Counted from the stretch's first letter, positions 16,309 through 25,084 are shown. The stretch is DNA of 64,000 nucleotides from Streptomyces sp. NRRL F-5630 (GCF_000719475.1 NZ_JOGO01000019.1:1-64000); one strand, 5' to 3'. Translations and numbers: made by a program. The notes: generated from the sequence alone by a model not told the origin.

Positions 16309-16505
16309 GCCGCCGCGTCGGCGATCCGCTGCCCGCTCCATCAGCGGCGCCTTCGATCCCAGCGCGCACCGGGCCAGCGCTCCGCCGTCCGATTGGGCGG
16401 GATCCGCGACAGCCTCAACCAGCTGAGCTGGTACGCGCCGATCTCCTCCACCCGCTCCAGTGCGCGGCGAACGCCTTGCTCGCGGTCCGCGTTGGCCAGC
16501 CTCCG
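16309..16505 (-). pseudogene. Fragment of a Tn3-family (DUF4158-type) transposase, frame-shifted
   Basis: In one frame (16359-16505) the translation includes RRALERVEEIGAY and LSRIPPNR; it then continues in a second frame (16309-16368) as ALARCALGSKAPLMERAADR. Read together this follows the Tn3-family transposase pattern of VEEI...L.IPPNR...LARY..SKAP. Both ends are missing and there is a frameshift near 16360, so it is a remnant. The call rests on remembered family pattern, without alignment. Confidence 0.4.
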
Positions 16506-16529
16506 TAAGGCACTCGGGACTCCACGTCT

Positions 16530-16569
16530 TATTGCATATAGCTTGCAATAGCGTAGTAGGTGCAATAAT
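16530..16569 (+). promoter_or_regulatory. TGCAATA boxes and candidate promoter before tsaD
   Basis: TATTGCA at 16530-16536 and its reverse complement TGCAATA at 16544-16550 form an inverted repeat with a 7-base spacer. A third TGCAATA is at 16561-16567. The last box overlaps AATAAT (16564-16569), a good -10-like hexamer, with TTGCAA (16543-16548) 15 bases upstream as a possible -35. The arrangement suggests a repressor or activator site on the promoter of the tsaD-GNAT-alaS operon. Confidence 0.4.
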
Positions 16570-16594
16570 GCAGCGCTTGGGCTAAGGAGGGGAC

Positions 16595-17665
16595 GTGGCC
16601 GCACCTGTGGTCCTCGGGATCGAGTCGTCCTGCGACGAGACCGGGGCGGGCATCGTGTCGGGCGGGCGACTGCTCGCGCACGTCGTGGCGTCGAGCATGG
16701 ACGAGCACTCCCGCTATGGCGGTGTCGTGCCGGAGATCGCCGCGCGGGCGCACCTGCACGCGCTGCGGCCTGTCGTGCGGGAGGCACTGGAGCGCGCCGG
16801 TCTGCGGCTGCGGGATCTCGACGCGGTCGCCGTCACCACGGGCCCCGGGCTCAGCGGCGCCCTCCAGGTCGGTCTCGCTGGTGCAAAGAGCCTCGCGTAC
16901 GGGATCGGAGTACCGCTGTACGGGGTGCATCACCTCGCGGGGCACGTCGCCGCGGACACGCTGGAGCACGGGCCGCTCCCGGACCCGTGCGTCGTGCTGA
17001 TCGTCTCGGGCGGGCACACCTCGCTGCTCCTCGTGCGGGACCTGGCGCGCGAGCCGATCCTGCACCTCGGCGACACCGTCGACGACGCAGCAGGGGAGTG
17101 CTTCGACAAGGTGGCCCGTGTCCTCGGTCTCCCGTACCCCGGCGGTCCCGCCATCGACCGCGCGGCGCGTGACGGCGACGGTGGCGCCGTCCGCTTCCCG
17201 CGCCCGCTGACGGGGCCGCGTGACGACCCGTATGCCTTCTCCTTCTCCGGCCTCAAGACGGCGGCGGCGCGCTGGGTCGAGAAACACACTCTGGCCGGGG
17301 AACCCATCCCCGTCGCAGACGGTGCCGCTTCGCTCCAGGAGGCCGTGGCCGACGTTCTCACCCGCAAGGCGCTGGCGGCCTGCCGCGCCTACGACGTCTC
17401 CACCCTCGTGGTGGTCGGCGGCGTCGCGGCGAACTCACGGGTGCGGGCCCTCGCGGAAGAGCGCTGCGCCGCCGCCGGGATCGCCTTGCGGGTCCCGCCG
17501 ATAACGCTGTGCACGGACAACGGCGCCATGATCGCCGCAGTCGGGGACCTCCTGGTCCGCGCCGGGGCGGAGCCGGCGCCGCTCGACGTCTCGATCGACC
17601 CTTCCGCGCCGCTGGAGTACGCGGCTCTGAACCCTGTCGCCGTTGTCAGCGCGAGGGCGGCGTGA
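16595..17665 (+). CDS. tsaD: TsaD, tRNA threonylcarbamoyladenosine transferase (probable second copy)
   Basis: A complete 356-residue TsaD/Kae1 protein. It has SSCDET near residue 11, the metal-binding HHLAGH at 112-117, SGGHT near 138-142 and a C-terminal TDNGAMIA segment. TsaD transfers threonylcarbamoyl to A37 of ANN-decoding tRNAs with TsaB and TsaE, neither of which is present here. The GTG start has AAGGAGGGG 5 bases upstream, a very strong site. It is followed with a 4-base overlap by a GNAT gene and then an alanyl-tRNA synthetase. Streptomycetes normally carry tsaD elsewhere beside tsaB and rimI, so this is probably a paralogue; that is inferred. Confidence 0.9.
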   Translation: MAAPVVLGIESSCDETGAGIVSGGRLLAHVVASSMDEHSRYGGVVPEIAARAHLHALRPVVREALERAGLRLRDLDAVAVTTGPGLSGALQVGLAGAKSLAYGIGVPLYGVHHLAGHVAADTLEHGPLPDPCVVLIVSGGHTSLLLVRDLAREPILHLGDTVDDAAGECFDKVARVLGLPYPGGPAIDRAARDGDGGAVRFPRPLTGPRDDPYAFSFSGLKTAAARWVEKHTLAGEPIPVADGAASLQEAVADVLTRKALAACRAYDVSTLVVVGGVAANSRVRALAEERCAAAGIALRVPPITLCTDNGAMIAAVGDLLVRAGAEPAPLDVSIDPSAPLEYAALNPVAVVSARAA

Positions 17666-18246
17666 GCGGGCTGGTGCGCGTGCGCCGCGTGACCGCCGCC
17701 GCGTTGCTGCGCAGGCGAGAGGAGGTCGGGCGAGTCTACGGGGAGGTCTTCGCCGAGCCGCCCTGGTGCGAGGGACCGAAGGAGACCTCGGCCTTTGTGC
17801 AGAGGCTCCCTGACGACGTGCTCCGCGAAGGATGCGTCGCGGCCCTGGCATTCGGCAGCGGGCGGGACCGCGAGCGCGTCGTCGGTTTCGCGACGGCCTG
17901 GACGACCCCCGCCGTCTTCCCCACCGGGCGGTCGTACGCCGCCGCGCGCGCCGCGCTCGGTGAGAAGAGGACCCGGCTGTGGCTGTGCGGGGCGAGGGAG
18001 ATCGACGAGATAGCGGTGGCTCCGAGCGCACGCGGCGCGGGAGTGGGCACGGCACTTCTCGGCGCTGTGACCACCGACGCCCCCGACGGCCGTTGCTGGC
18101 TGCTCACCTCCGCCGCCGCGACCGGCTCGCTGCGCTTCTACCGACGCCTCGGCTGGGCACGGGCCACCTGTCCAGCCCCCGAGGGCGCCGGGCCCGTCGT
18201 TCTGCTCGGCCCTGGCCACCCCCGTCGCGGCGACATACCGGACTGA
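17662..18246 (+). CDS. GNAT-family N-acetyltransferase
   Basis: A 194-residue acetyltransferase. The acetyl-CoA motif A is [16 protein letters not shown], with RGAGVG at 124-129, and the fold ends with a typical LRFYRRLGW segment. The substrate is unknown. The gene is locked between tsaD (start GTG overlaps the tsaD stop by four bases) and alaS (41-base gap). In core genomes tsaD is often beside rimI, also a GNAT, but this protein is longer and not an obvious RimI. Other possibilities are acetylation of an amino acid analogue, or of aminoacyl-tRNA as in GNAT toxins. Confidence 0.85.
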   Translation: MSGLVRVRRVTAAALLRRREEVGRVYGEVFAEPPWCEGPKETSAFVQRLPDDVLREGCVAALAFGSGRDRERVVGFATAWTTPAVFPTGRSYAAARAALGEKRTRLWLCGAREIDEIAVAPSARGAGVGTALLGAVTTDAPDGRCWLLTSAAATGSLRFYRRLGWARATCPAPEGAGPVVLLGPGHPRRGDIPD

Positions 18247-18287
18247 CCCCCGTTCCCAGCCGTCCCGACCACCCCGGAGCACTTCCC

Positions 18288-20933
18288 TTGCGTACCGCCG
18301 ACATCCGCAGCCGCTTCCTCGACTACTTCGCCGCCCGCGGCCACACCGTCGTCCCCAGCGCCCCGCTGCCCACGCCCGATCCGACGCTGCTCTTCGTCAA
18401 CGCGGGGATGGTGCCGTTCAAGCCGTATCTGACCGGCGAACAACCGGCGCCGTGGCCGCGCGCGACGAGTGTGCAGAAGTGCGTGCGCACCCTCGACATC
18501 GAGGAGGTCGGCAAGACGACACGGCACGGTTCCTTCTTCCAGATGAACGGCAACTTCTCCTTCGGCGACTACTTCAAGGAGGAGGCCGTCACCTTCGCGT
18601 GGAAGCTCATCACCATGGCGCAGGCCGAGGGTGGGTACGGCCTCGATCCGGACCGGATCTGGGTCACCGTCCACCATTCCGATACCGAGGCCCGGAGCAT
18701 CTGGCGCGAGATCGCCGGGCTGCCCGAGGAACGCATCGTGGACCGGGGCGACGAGGACAACTTCTGGTCGATGGGCGTCCCCGGTCCCTGCGGGCCCTGC
18801 TCCGAGCTGTACTACGACCGTGGCCCGGCCCTCGGCCGGGAGGGCGGCCCGGCCGTGGACGAGGACCGGTACATGGAGTTCTGGAACCTCGTCTTCATGC
18901 AGTACGAGCGCGGCGAGGGCACCGGGAAGAGCGGCTACCCGATCCTCGGCGAGCTGCCCCGTCGCAACATCGACACCGGCATGGGGCTGGAGCGCATGGC
19001 GACCCTGCTCCAGGGCAAGGACAACCTCTACGAGATCGACGAGACCCGCCCCGTCCTCGACCGCGCCGCGGCCCTCGCCGGAGTCCGCTACGGGAGCGAC
19101 GCCCAGGCCGATGTCCGCCTGCGCGTCGTGGCCGACCACGTACGCACCGCCCTCATGCTTCTCGCGGACGGCACCACTCCGGGCAACGAGGGACGCGGCT
19201 ACGTCCTGCGCCGCATCATCCGCCGCGCGGTGCGCTCGATGCGCCAGCTCGGTTACGGCGATCCCGCGCTGCCCGAGCTCCTGCCCGCCGCCCGGGACTG
19301 CATGGCCCCCAGTTACCCGGAGATCGCCGAGCACTTCGCACGCATCGGTGACCAGGCTTACGGCGAGGAGGACGCCTTCCGTTCGACGCTGCGCCAGGGC
19401 ACCACGGTGCTCGACACGGCGGTCAAGGAGCTGAAGAGCGAGGGGAGCACCGCGCTGCCGGGCGCGAAGGCGTTCCTCCTGCACGACACCTACGGCTTCC
19501 CCATCGACCTCACCCTGGAGATGGCCGCCGAGCAGGGCATCGAGGTCGACCGGGCGGGCTTCACCACGCTCATGACCGCCCAGCGCGAGCGCGCCCGTGC
19601 CGACGCCCGCGCCCGGAAGTCGGGCGCGCTCACCGACACCACGGCCCTGCGCGAGATCCGCGACACGCACGGCCCTACCGACTGGCGGGCCTGGGACACC
19701 CTCACCACCGAGTCGAAGATCCTCGCCGTGCTCGGCGGCCAGGGACCCGTACCGGTGGCACGCGAGGGCGAGATCGCCACCGTCGTCCTGGACCGGACGC
19801 CCTTCTACGCCGAGTCCGGCGGCCAGGAAAGCGACGCGGGCCGGCTCACCGGCGCCTCCTTCGAGGCCGAGGTCATCGACGTGCAGCGCCCGCTGCCCGG
19901 CCTCGTCGCCCATCAGGTCCGCGTAACGGCGGGTGAACTCGCCGCCGGGGAGACGGCACACGCTGCCGTCGACCCGGAATGGCGGCTCGGCGCCCGTCAG
20001 GCGCACTCGGGCACCCACGTGCTGCACGCCGCCGTGCGCGAGGTACTCGGCCCCACCGCCCTCCAGTCCGGTTCCTACAACCGTCCCGGACACCTGCGCC
20101 TCGACTTCCCCTGGCGCGGCGCGCTGACCCCGGGCGTACGCACCGAGATCGAGGAGAGCGCCAACCGTGCCCTGCGCCGCGATCTGCCCGTCTCCGTGCG
20201 GTGGATGACCCTTCCGCGGGCGAAGGAACTCGGCGCGCTCGCTCTCTTCGACGAGACCTACGGTGAAGAGGTCCGCGTCGTGGAGATCGGCGGCGCGTGG
20301 TCGCGCGAGCTGTGCGGCGGCACGCACGTCGCCCACGCCTCGCAGATCGGCACGATCGCCCTCACCGCCGAGACCTCGGTCGGTGCGGGAATGCGCAGGC
20401 TGGAGGCGGCCGTCGGCATCGAGGGCTTCGGCTACCTGGCTCGTGAACGCGATCTCGTCACCCGGCTCGCGGAGCAGGTGGGAGCGCCGCGCGCCGAACT
20501 GCCCGAGCGTGTTGCCGCGCTCCTCGACCGCCTCAAGGCCGTCGAGCGCGAGAACACGAGGCTGCGGCAGAGCGCCACGAGCGCGCGTGCCGCCGAACTC
20601 GCCGCGCGGGCCGAGGACGTCGCCGGTGTCCTCACCGTCACGACGACCCTCGACGACACGCCTGCGGAGGCGCGTGCCCTCGCCACCGCCGTACGCGACC
20701 ACCTTCCCGCCCGCACTGCGGGAGCGGTCGCCGTCGCGACAACGGGAGGCAATCTCGTCCTGGCGCTCACGAAGTCGGCCACCGAGAGCGGCCTGAACGC
20801 GGGGGCACTCGTCAAGCGACTCCTCGGCGGCCGGGGAGGCGGCTCGCCCCTCCTGGCCCAAGGGGGCGGGCTCGGCGAGGACGACACGACGGAGGCGCTG
20901 CGGGCGCTGCGCGGTCTGCTGACGGCGCGGTAG
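18288..20933 (+). CDS. alaS: Alanyl-tRNA synthetase, full length (probable second copy)
   Basis: An 881-residue AlaRS with all domains. The class II catalytic core (1-450) has the RHGSFFQMNGNFSFGDY motif 2 at 80-96 and GMGLER near 231-236. The editing domain has HSGTH at 573-577 and CGGTH at 676-680, so all zinc and editing ligands are kept. The C-terminal Gly-rich C-Ala domain ends GGSPLLAQGGG. A TTG start with GGAG 9 bases upstream gives a normal N-terminus. Housekeeping alaS in Streptomyces usually sits with rpsD, ruvX and aroE, none of which is here, so a duplicate is likely. The intact editing site argues for a working enzyme, perhaps resistant to an inhibitor. Confidence 0.93.
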   Translation: MRTADIRSRFLDYFAARGHTVVPSAPLPTPDPTLLFVNAGMVPFKPYLTGEQPAPWPRATSVQKCVRTLDIEEVGKTTRHGSFFQMNGNFSFGDYFKEEAVTFAWKLITMAQAEGGYGLDPDRIWVTVHHSDTEARSIWREIAGLPEERIVDRGDEDNFWSMGVPGPCGPCSELYYDRGPALGREGGPAVDEDRYMEFWNLVFMQYERGEGTGKSGYPILGELPRRNIDTGMGLERMATLLQGKDNLYEIDETRPVLDRAAALAGVRYGSDAQADVRLRVVADHVRTALMLLADGTTPGNEGRGYVLRRIIRRAVRSMRQLGYGDPALPELLPAARDCMAPSYPEIAEHFARIGDQAYGEEDAFRSTLRQGTTVLDTAVKELKSEGSTALPGAKAFLLHDTYGFPIDLTLEMAAEQGIEVDRAGFTTLMTAQRERARADARARKSGALTDTTALREIRDTHGPTDWRAWDTLTTESKILAVLGGQGPVPVAREGEIATVVLDRTPFYAESGGQESDAGRLTGASFEAEVIDVQRPLPGLVAHQVRVTAGELAAGETAHAAVDPEWRLGARQAHSGTHVLHAAVREVLGPTALQSGSYNRPGHLRLDFPWRGALTPGVRTEIEESANRALRRDLPVSVRWMTLPRAKELGALALFDETYGEEVRVVEIGGAWSRELCGGTHVAHASQIGTIALTAETSVGAGMRRLEAAVGIEGFGYLARERDLVTRLAEQVGAPRAELPERVAALLDRLKAVERENTRLRQSATSARAAELAARAEDVAGVLTVTTTLDDTPAEARALATAVRDHLPARTAGAVAVATTGGNLVLALTKSATESGLNAGALVKRLLGGRGGGSPLLAQGGGLGEDDTTEALRALRGLLTAR

Positions 20934-20989
20934 GCGCCGCTGCTCGCCGCCGGGGGGAGGGGGTGAGAGCGCGAAAGCCGGTGCGGTCG

Positions 20990-21808
20990 CTACCTGCTGA
21001 GCCCGTGGCCCGCGCCTCTGGCCTCGGTGTCGCGCGGGTCGGCCAGTGGTTCCGCTTCGTAGGTGAGGCGGACAACGCCGTCGAAGTGGCGTTCGGCACG
21101 GGCACGCACGCCGAAGACCTGGTGGAAGAGTCCCGGTGTCAGCACGTCGAGAACGGGTCCGCAGGTGACGAGGCGCCCGTGGTGGAGCACGGCGAGGCGG
21201 TCGCAGAGGCGGGCGGCCAGATCGAGGTCGTGGAGTACGGCGAGGGTCGTGATCCCGGTGGCGCGGATCAGGCCGAGAAGCTCGAAGCGGGCGCGGATGT
21301 CGAGGTGGTTCGTCAGTTCGTCGAGCACGAGCAGTTCGGGGTCCTGCGCGAGGGCGCGGGCGAGCAGGACCCGCTGCCTCTCGCCGCCGGACAGTGAGGT
21401 GAGGTCACGGTCGGCGAGCGCGGCGATGCCGCAGCTCTCCAGGGCCTCGGTGACCGCGTGCCGGTCGCTCTCGCCGTCGCGTCCGAGGACGCCGTGGTGC
21501 GGGGTGCGGCCGAGGGCCACCGTCTCGGCGACGGTCAGCCCGCCAGCGCCGGCACCGTCCTGGAGCACGGCGGCGGTGTGCCGGGCGGCGGCGCGCGCGG
21601 AGAGCCGCCACACGTCCTGCCCGTCCACCCGGACGACCCCGGCGACCGGCCGGAGGGAACGGTAGACGGTCCGCAACAGGGTCGATTTTCCGCTTCCGTT
21701 GGGCCCGACGAGGCCCACGATCTCGCCCGGGCCCACGTCGAGGCCGATCTCGTGCAGGACGGGCGTGGCGTCGAGCGATACGTGCAGTCCGTCCACAGTG
21801 AGCTTCAT
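20990..21808 (-). CDS. Iron-siderophore-type ABC transporter ATPase (FecE/FhuC-like)
   Basis: A 272-residue ATPase with Walker A GPNGSGKST at 35-43, signature LSGGER at 135-140 and Walker B LLVLDE ending at Glu160. The usual DEPTNHLD reads DELTNHLD, a Pro-to-Leu change next to the catalytic Glu. The start ATG overlaps the permease stop by four bases. It energises the FecCD-type permease encoded upstream in the operon. It converges with alaS; the 56 bases between hold no convincing hairpin. Confidence 0.9.
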   Translation of the reverse strand: MKLTVDGLHVSLDATPVLHEIGLDVGPGEIVGLVGPNGSGKSTLLRTVYRSLRPVAGVVRVDGQDVWRLSARAAARHTAAVLQDGAGAGGLTVAETVALGRTPHHGVLGRDGESDRHAVTEALESCGIAALADRDLTSLSGGERQRVLLARALAQDPELLVLDELTNHLDIRARFELLGLIRATGITTLAVLHDLDLAARLCDRLAVLHHGRLVTCGPVLDVLTPGLFHQVFGVRARAERHFDGVVRLTYEAEPLADPRDTEARGAGHGLSR

Positions 21809-22830
21809 GCGGCGTCGAGTCCCTTGTTGCGGCGCAGCAGCCAGAGGAAGAAGGGGGCTCCGAGCAGCGCGGTGAGGATGCCCAGCGGGAGTTCGTTGGG
21901 CCGGTCGAGGGTCCGGGAGAGCAGGTCCACGAGGACCAGGTAGACGGAGCCGAGGAGCGCGCTGAACGGGAGGAGACTGCGGTGGTCGGCGCCCCGTGAG
22001 AGCCGCACCAGATGCGGGATCATCAGGCCGACGAAGCCGATGCCGCCCGCGACCGCGATGAGGGTCCCGGTGAGCAGGGCACTCGCCACGAGCAGCAGCG
22101 CGCGCGTGCGGTGCACGTCCACGCCGAGCGACGTCGCCGACTCGTCGCCCGCGAGCAGCGCGTTGAGGCGCCGCCCACAGAGGGCGAGCAGCGCCGTACC
22201 GAGCAGCACCACAATGGTGACGGTGGGAAGCTGACTCCAGCGGGCCCCGGACACGCTGCCCAGCATCCAGAACATGACCCCCCGCAACTCCGTCGGGGTA
22301 GCACGTAGTTGAACGAAGCTCGTTGCGGAGAGCAGGACATAGCCGACGGCGACCCCGGCGAGGACGAGCCGCGTGGGCGCGAGCCTCCCTCCGCGCTGCC
22401 CGAGCGCGAAGACGAGCAGCCCTGCGAGGAGCGCGCCCACGAAGGCGGCGCCCGACACCCCGATCCCGCCGAGCCCCGCCCCGCCGAGCGTCATGACGAG
22501 GACCGCGCCGAGCGAGGCTCCCTGCGAGAAACCGAGCACGGTGGGGTCGGCGAGCGGGTTCGCGACGAGGGTCTGGAGCACGGCCCCGGTGACGGCGAGT
22601 CCCGCCCCCACGACGGCCGCGAGGACCACACGCGGGGTACGGAACTGCCACACGATCTGATCGAGCGCCACGTCGTCGACCGGACCCCGGCCGCTGACGT
22701 GATGGACGAGGACCGTCCACACGTCGCCGACCGGGACGTTGACGGCGCCGATACCGACCGCGAGAACCATCGAGACCAGCAGGGCCGCCGTGAGCCCGAG
22801 CGTTCCCGCCCACAGGGGGAGGCGGCTCAG
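21805..22830 (-). CDS. FecCD-type ABC permease, probable CTG start
   Basis: A polytopic permease of about 341 residues with roughly nine to ten helices. The FecCD hallmark segments RTPRVVLAA.VGAGLA..GAVLQ and GGIGFVGL..PH are present. It forms the membrane channel for iron-siderophore or related chelate uptake. No ATG, GTG or TTG precedes the first helix in frame; the best start is CTG at 22830, which overlaps the stop of the binding-protein gene as CTGA. An internal ATG lies about 18 codons further in but would cut the first helix. Part of a three-gene operon. Confidence 0.85.
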   Translation of the reverse strand: MSRLPLWAGTLGLTAALLVSMVLAVGIGAVNVPVGDVWTVLVHHVSGRGPVDDVALDQIVWQFRTPRVVLAAVVGAGLAVTGAVLQTLVANPLADPTVLGFSQGASLGAVLVMTLGGAGLGGIGVSGAAFVGALLAGLLVFALGQRGGRLAPTRLVLAGVAVGYVLLSATSFVQLRATPTELRGVMFWMLGSVSGARWSQLPTVTIVVLLGTALLALCGRRLNALLAGDESATSLGVDVHRTRALLLVASALLTGTLIAVAGGIGFVGLMIPHLVRLSRGADHRSLLPFSALLGSVYLVLVDLLSRTLDRPNELPLGILTALLGAPFFLWLLRRNKGLDAA

Positions 22831-23885
22831 AAGGCGTCGGGATGGAGCATCTTCGCGATCTTCTGGACTGCCACGTCGTTGCTGGGGCCGAGGTACATCG
22901 AGTCGGACAGCACCACGAACTTGTTCTTCTTGGCCGCGGTCCACTGGGGGAACTCCTTGAGCAGCTTCTTGGCGTATCCCGCCGGGTCCGGGTCGTTGTA
23001 GCTGACGACGACGAGGGCGTCGACGTCGGTGGCGGCGACCTTCTCCTTGCTGAGGTCGGCGAAGGACGATTTCGACGCGCTCGCGAAGGCGTTGGAGCCG
23101 CCGGCCTTGGCGAGGATGTCGTTGTAGATGCCGTGCGCGGCGATCGAGCTGAAGTCGTTGCCGCCCATGACCATGTTCGAGAAGATCACCATGACCTTCG
23201 GCCTCTTCGCCCCCGCCACCTTGGTGGCGACGTCGTCGATGTTCCGCTTCTCGGCGGCCACGATCTTCTCGGCGCGGTCCTCGACCCCGAAGATTTTGCC
23301 CATGTCGCGCACGAGCGTGTAGCTGTCGTCGATCGTCAGGCCCAGGTTGTCCGCGCCGCAGCCCTCGGGCGAGACGTAGGTGCGCGCCCCGGCCTCCTTG
23401 AGCTGTTCCCGCGTCGCGAAGCCGTTCTTCGCGTCGAAGCCGTAGGCGGTGGTCGAGAGGACGAAGTCGGGACGCAAGCCGATCATCGCCTCGCGCGGGA
23501 TGTCGAAGGCGTCGTTGGGCTTCACCCCGCCGGTCGGCAGTTTCTTGATCGCCTCCGCGCGCCCGGGCACCTCGGACATGCCGTAGGACTGCTGGTTGGA
23601 GACGATGCGCTCGCCCTGACCGAGGGCGAGCAGCGTCGAGACCTCGGCGACCGATGCCCCGTTCATGACGACGACGCGGCTCGGCGCCTTGTCGAACTCC
23701 TGCTCCTGACCGCAGTTCTTCAACGCGACGGGGTACGCATCCTTCGCGGCCGGAGAGGCGGCGGCACTTCGCGCACCGGCCTTCCCGGGGTTCTTCGTCT
23801 CGCCCGAGTCGCCATCGGAGCAGGCGGTGGCGCTCAGGCAGAGAAGGCCCGCGAGGGCGATGGCCGCCGGCCGGGGAGTCGGCAT
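22827..23885 (-). CDS. Siderophore/metal-chelate substrate-binding lipoprotein
   Basis: A 352-residue class III binding protein. The signal peptide ends in a lipobox LSATAC with lipidated Cys22. The mature chain has the two-lobe pattern of FepB/BtuF-like proteins (RVVVMNGAS, GLRPDFVLST, and later VVVSYNDPD). It delivers substrate to the FecCD permease. The substrate is not readable from the sequence; iron-siderophore is most likely, and copper or B12 cannot be excluded given the copper locus next door. A strong GAGGAGAA site precedes the ATG. First gene of the operon, divergent from the PfpI pseudogene. I found no clear iron-box operator in the 234-base gap. Confidence 0.88.
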   Translation of the reverse strand: MPTPRPAAIALAGLLCLSATACSDGDSGETKNPGKAGARSAAASPAAKDAYPVALKNCGQEQEFDKAPSRVVVMNGASVAEVSTLLALGQGERIVSNQQSYGMSEVPGRAEAIKKLPTGGVKPNDAFDIPREAMIGLRPDFVLSTTAYGFDAKNGFATREQLKEAGARTYVSPEGCGADNLGLTIDDSYTLVRDMGKIFGVEDRAEKIVAAEKRNIDDVATKVAGAKRPKVMVIFSNMVMGGNDFSSIAAHGIYNDILAKAGGSNAFASASKSSFADLSKEKVAATDVDALVVVSYNDPDPAGYAKKLLKEFPQWTAAKKNKFVVLSDSMYLGPSNDVAVQKIAKMLHPDAF

Positions 23886-24040
23886 GGAAGTTCTCCTCGT
23901 TCGTCAAGTGGCTGGTATTGGGATGCCGTTGCAGGAGTCGGCGCGGAGTGCGGAGTAGTTCCCGGTGGCGGGGTGTGACGCGGCTCTCCACGCGGTGCCT
24001 CACATGTCGTGGGGACGCGCGCGCTCCGTGCGGAAGCGCG

Positions 24041-24068
24041 GGAACTCCCTGCCGCCCGGAGCGGACTT
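24041..24068 (+). promoter_or_regulatory. Candidate ECF-type promoter before the PfpI gene
   Basis: GGAACT at 24041-24046, a 16-base spacer, then GGACTT at 24063-24068. This resembles the GGAACT-N16-CGACTC promoters at 25057 and 27464 except for the first base of the -10. It starts 79 bases before the ATG. Weaker than the other two because no upstream operator is seen. Confidence 0.3.
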
Positions 24069-24119
24069 CTTGAGCGCGGCCGGATTCTCCCGGTCCGTCG
24101 GCGAAACAAGGAGGAGACC

Positions 24120-24701
24120 ATGACTCTGCGGGTGCAGATCCTGCTGTACGACGGTGCCGAGGAACAGGACTTCACCGGTCCGCGCGACGTGCTCGGATGG
24201 GCCGCCCACGAGAGTGCCGACGTATCGGCCCGGTACGTGCGCGCTTCGGGCCCCGGTGAGGTGACGACCCTCTTCGGCACGCGCCTGATCGTGCCGGACG
24301 TGTGGGAACCGGAAGCCGGAGACGTGGTGATCGTGCCGGGCGGTGACTAGTGGCTGATCGAGGACGCCGCCACGCACCGCGACCTGGTCCGTGCCCAGAA
24401 GGCCGGAGTGACCATCGCGGGCGTGTGCACGGGAGTGATGGTCCTGTCGGCGGCCGGGCTCACCCGGGGGCGGCCGTGCACGACCCACCACATGGTCAAG
24501 TCCGAACTCGCCGCCCAGGGCGACACGGTCGTGGACGCGCGCGTCGTGGACGACGGCAACCTCGTGACCGCGGGCGGCGTCACGAGCGGCATCGACCTCG
24601 CACTGTGGCCCGTGACGCGCGAGTGCGGCCCCGACCTCGCACTCGCGGTCGAGCGGATCATGGAGTACGAGCGGCGCGGAACCGTCTGGCACGCCGTCTG
24701 A
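24120..24701 (+). pseudogene. DJ-1/PfpI family gene interrupted by an in-frame amber codon
   Basis: From ATG at 24120 (GGAGGAG upstream) to TGA at 24699 one frame encodes a DJ-1/PfpI protein of 193 codons. It is broken by a TAG at 24348-24350, after the VIVPGGD segment. Downstream the frame resumes directly with WLIEDAATH and the nucleophile-elbow GVCTGV, so no bases are missing. A single base change from GAG, CAG or TGG would explain it. Intact homologues are small glutamine-amidotransferase-like enzymes or the sensing domain of AraC-type regulators. It is a recent pseudogene, a sequencing error, or read through. Without readthrough the product would be about 76 residues and lack the catalytic Cys. 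Confidence 0.8.
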
Positions 24702-24903
24702 GCGAGGTGAGAGCCCGCCGGTCGCGGCCCGTACCGGGGAGGCGGGCGTGGCGACGCCCCGAGACCGGCGGGCGGGCGCCGGGCCACGTTCGGGAAGGCG
24801 CATTCCCCGTGGCCCGGCGAGACCGCATCCTGACACGGACCGACCGCTGTCATGGCCTGTCACGGTCGTAGTTCGCCCGTGAGGATCGTCCTACGCCCGC
24901 CGG

Positions 24904-24931
24904 GGAACCCATCGCCCTCCGGCGCCGACTT
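24904..24931 (+). promoter_or_regulatory. Possible ECF-type promoter, weak
   Basis: GGAACC (24904-24909), a 16-base spacer and CGACTT (24926-24931) nearly match the stronger element at 25057-25084 downstream. There is no GTGAC palindrome upstream. It could be a second start site for the PepSY operon or chance. The rest of 24702-25030 holds no gene. Confidence 0.25.
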
Positions 24932-25030
24932 CCTTCCTCACCCCTTTTCTCCGCCGCGCCGTGGTTCCCTTCCCGGACAACTTCCGTCCCAGGGCTCTTC
25001 CGGCGACCCCGGGCCCTCGTACGTTCCGGG

Positions 25031-25084
25031 GTGACCCGCGTCACACTCCGTGTGCGGGAACTCACGCATGCCTCGCACCGACTC
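25031..25084 (+). promoter_or_regulatory. Composite promoter: Crp-like palindrome plus ECF-type -35/-10
   Basis: GTGAC-CCGC-GTCAC (25031-25044) fits the GTG-N6-GNCAC pattern reported for Streptomyces Crp. After 12 bases come GGAACT (25057-25062), a 16-base spacer and CGACTC (25079-25084). GGAAC is the typical -35 of ECF sigma factors. The ATG of the PepSY gene is 43 bases downstream. The same arrangement recurs at 27439-27491, which makes chance unlikely. Confidence 0.65.

Noticed and set aside
20990..22813. A long frame continuing the ABC ATPase upstream to over 600 residues
   Set aside because: The part before the ATG at 21808 is an antisense or out-of-frame reading of the permease and lacks protein-like composition.
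23886..24119. Iron-box (DmdR/IdeR-type) operator upstream of the siderophore operon
   Set aside because: I looked for a TTAGGTTAGGCTAACCTAA-like sequence and found none convincing.
24348..24350. Selenocysteine or pyrrolysine decoding of the internal stop
   Set aside because: The codon is TAG, not TGA, and no pyrrolysine machinery is expected in Streptomyces; neighbouring family residues do not call for either.
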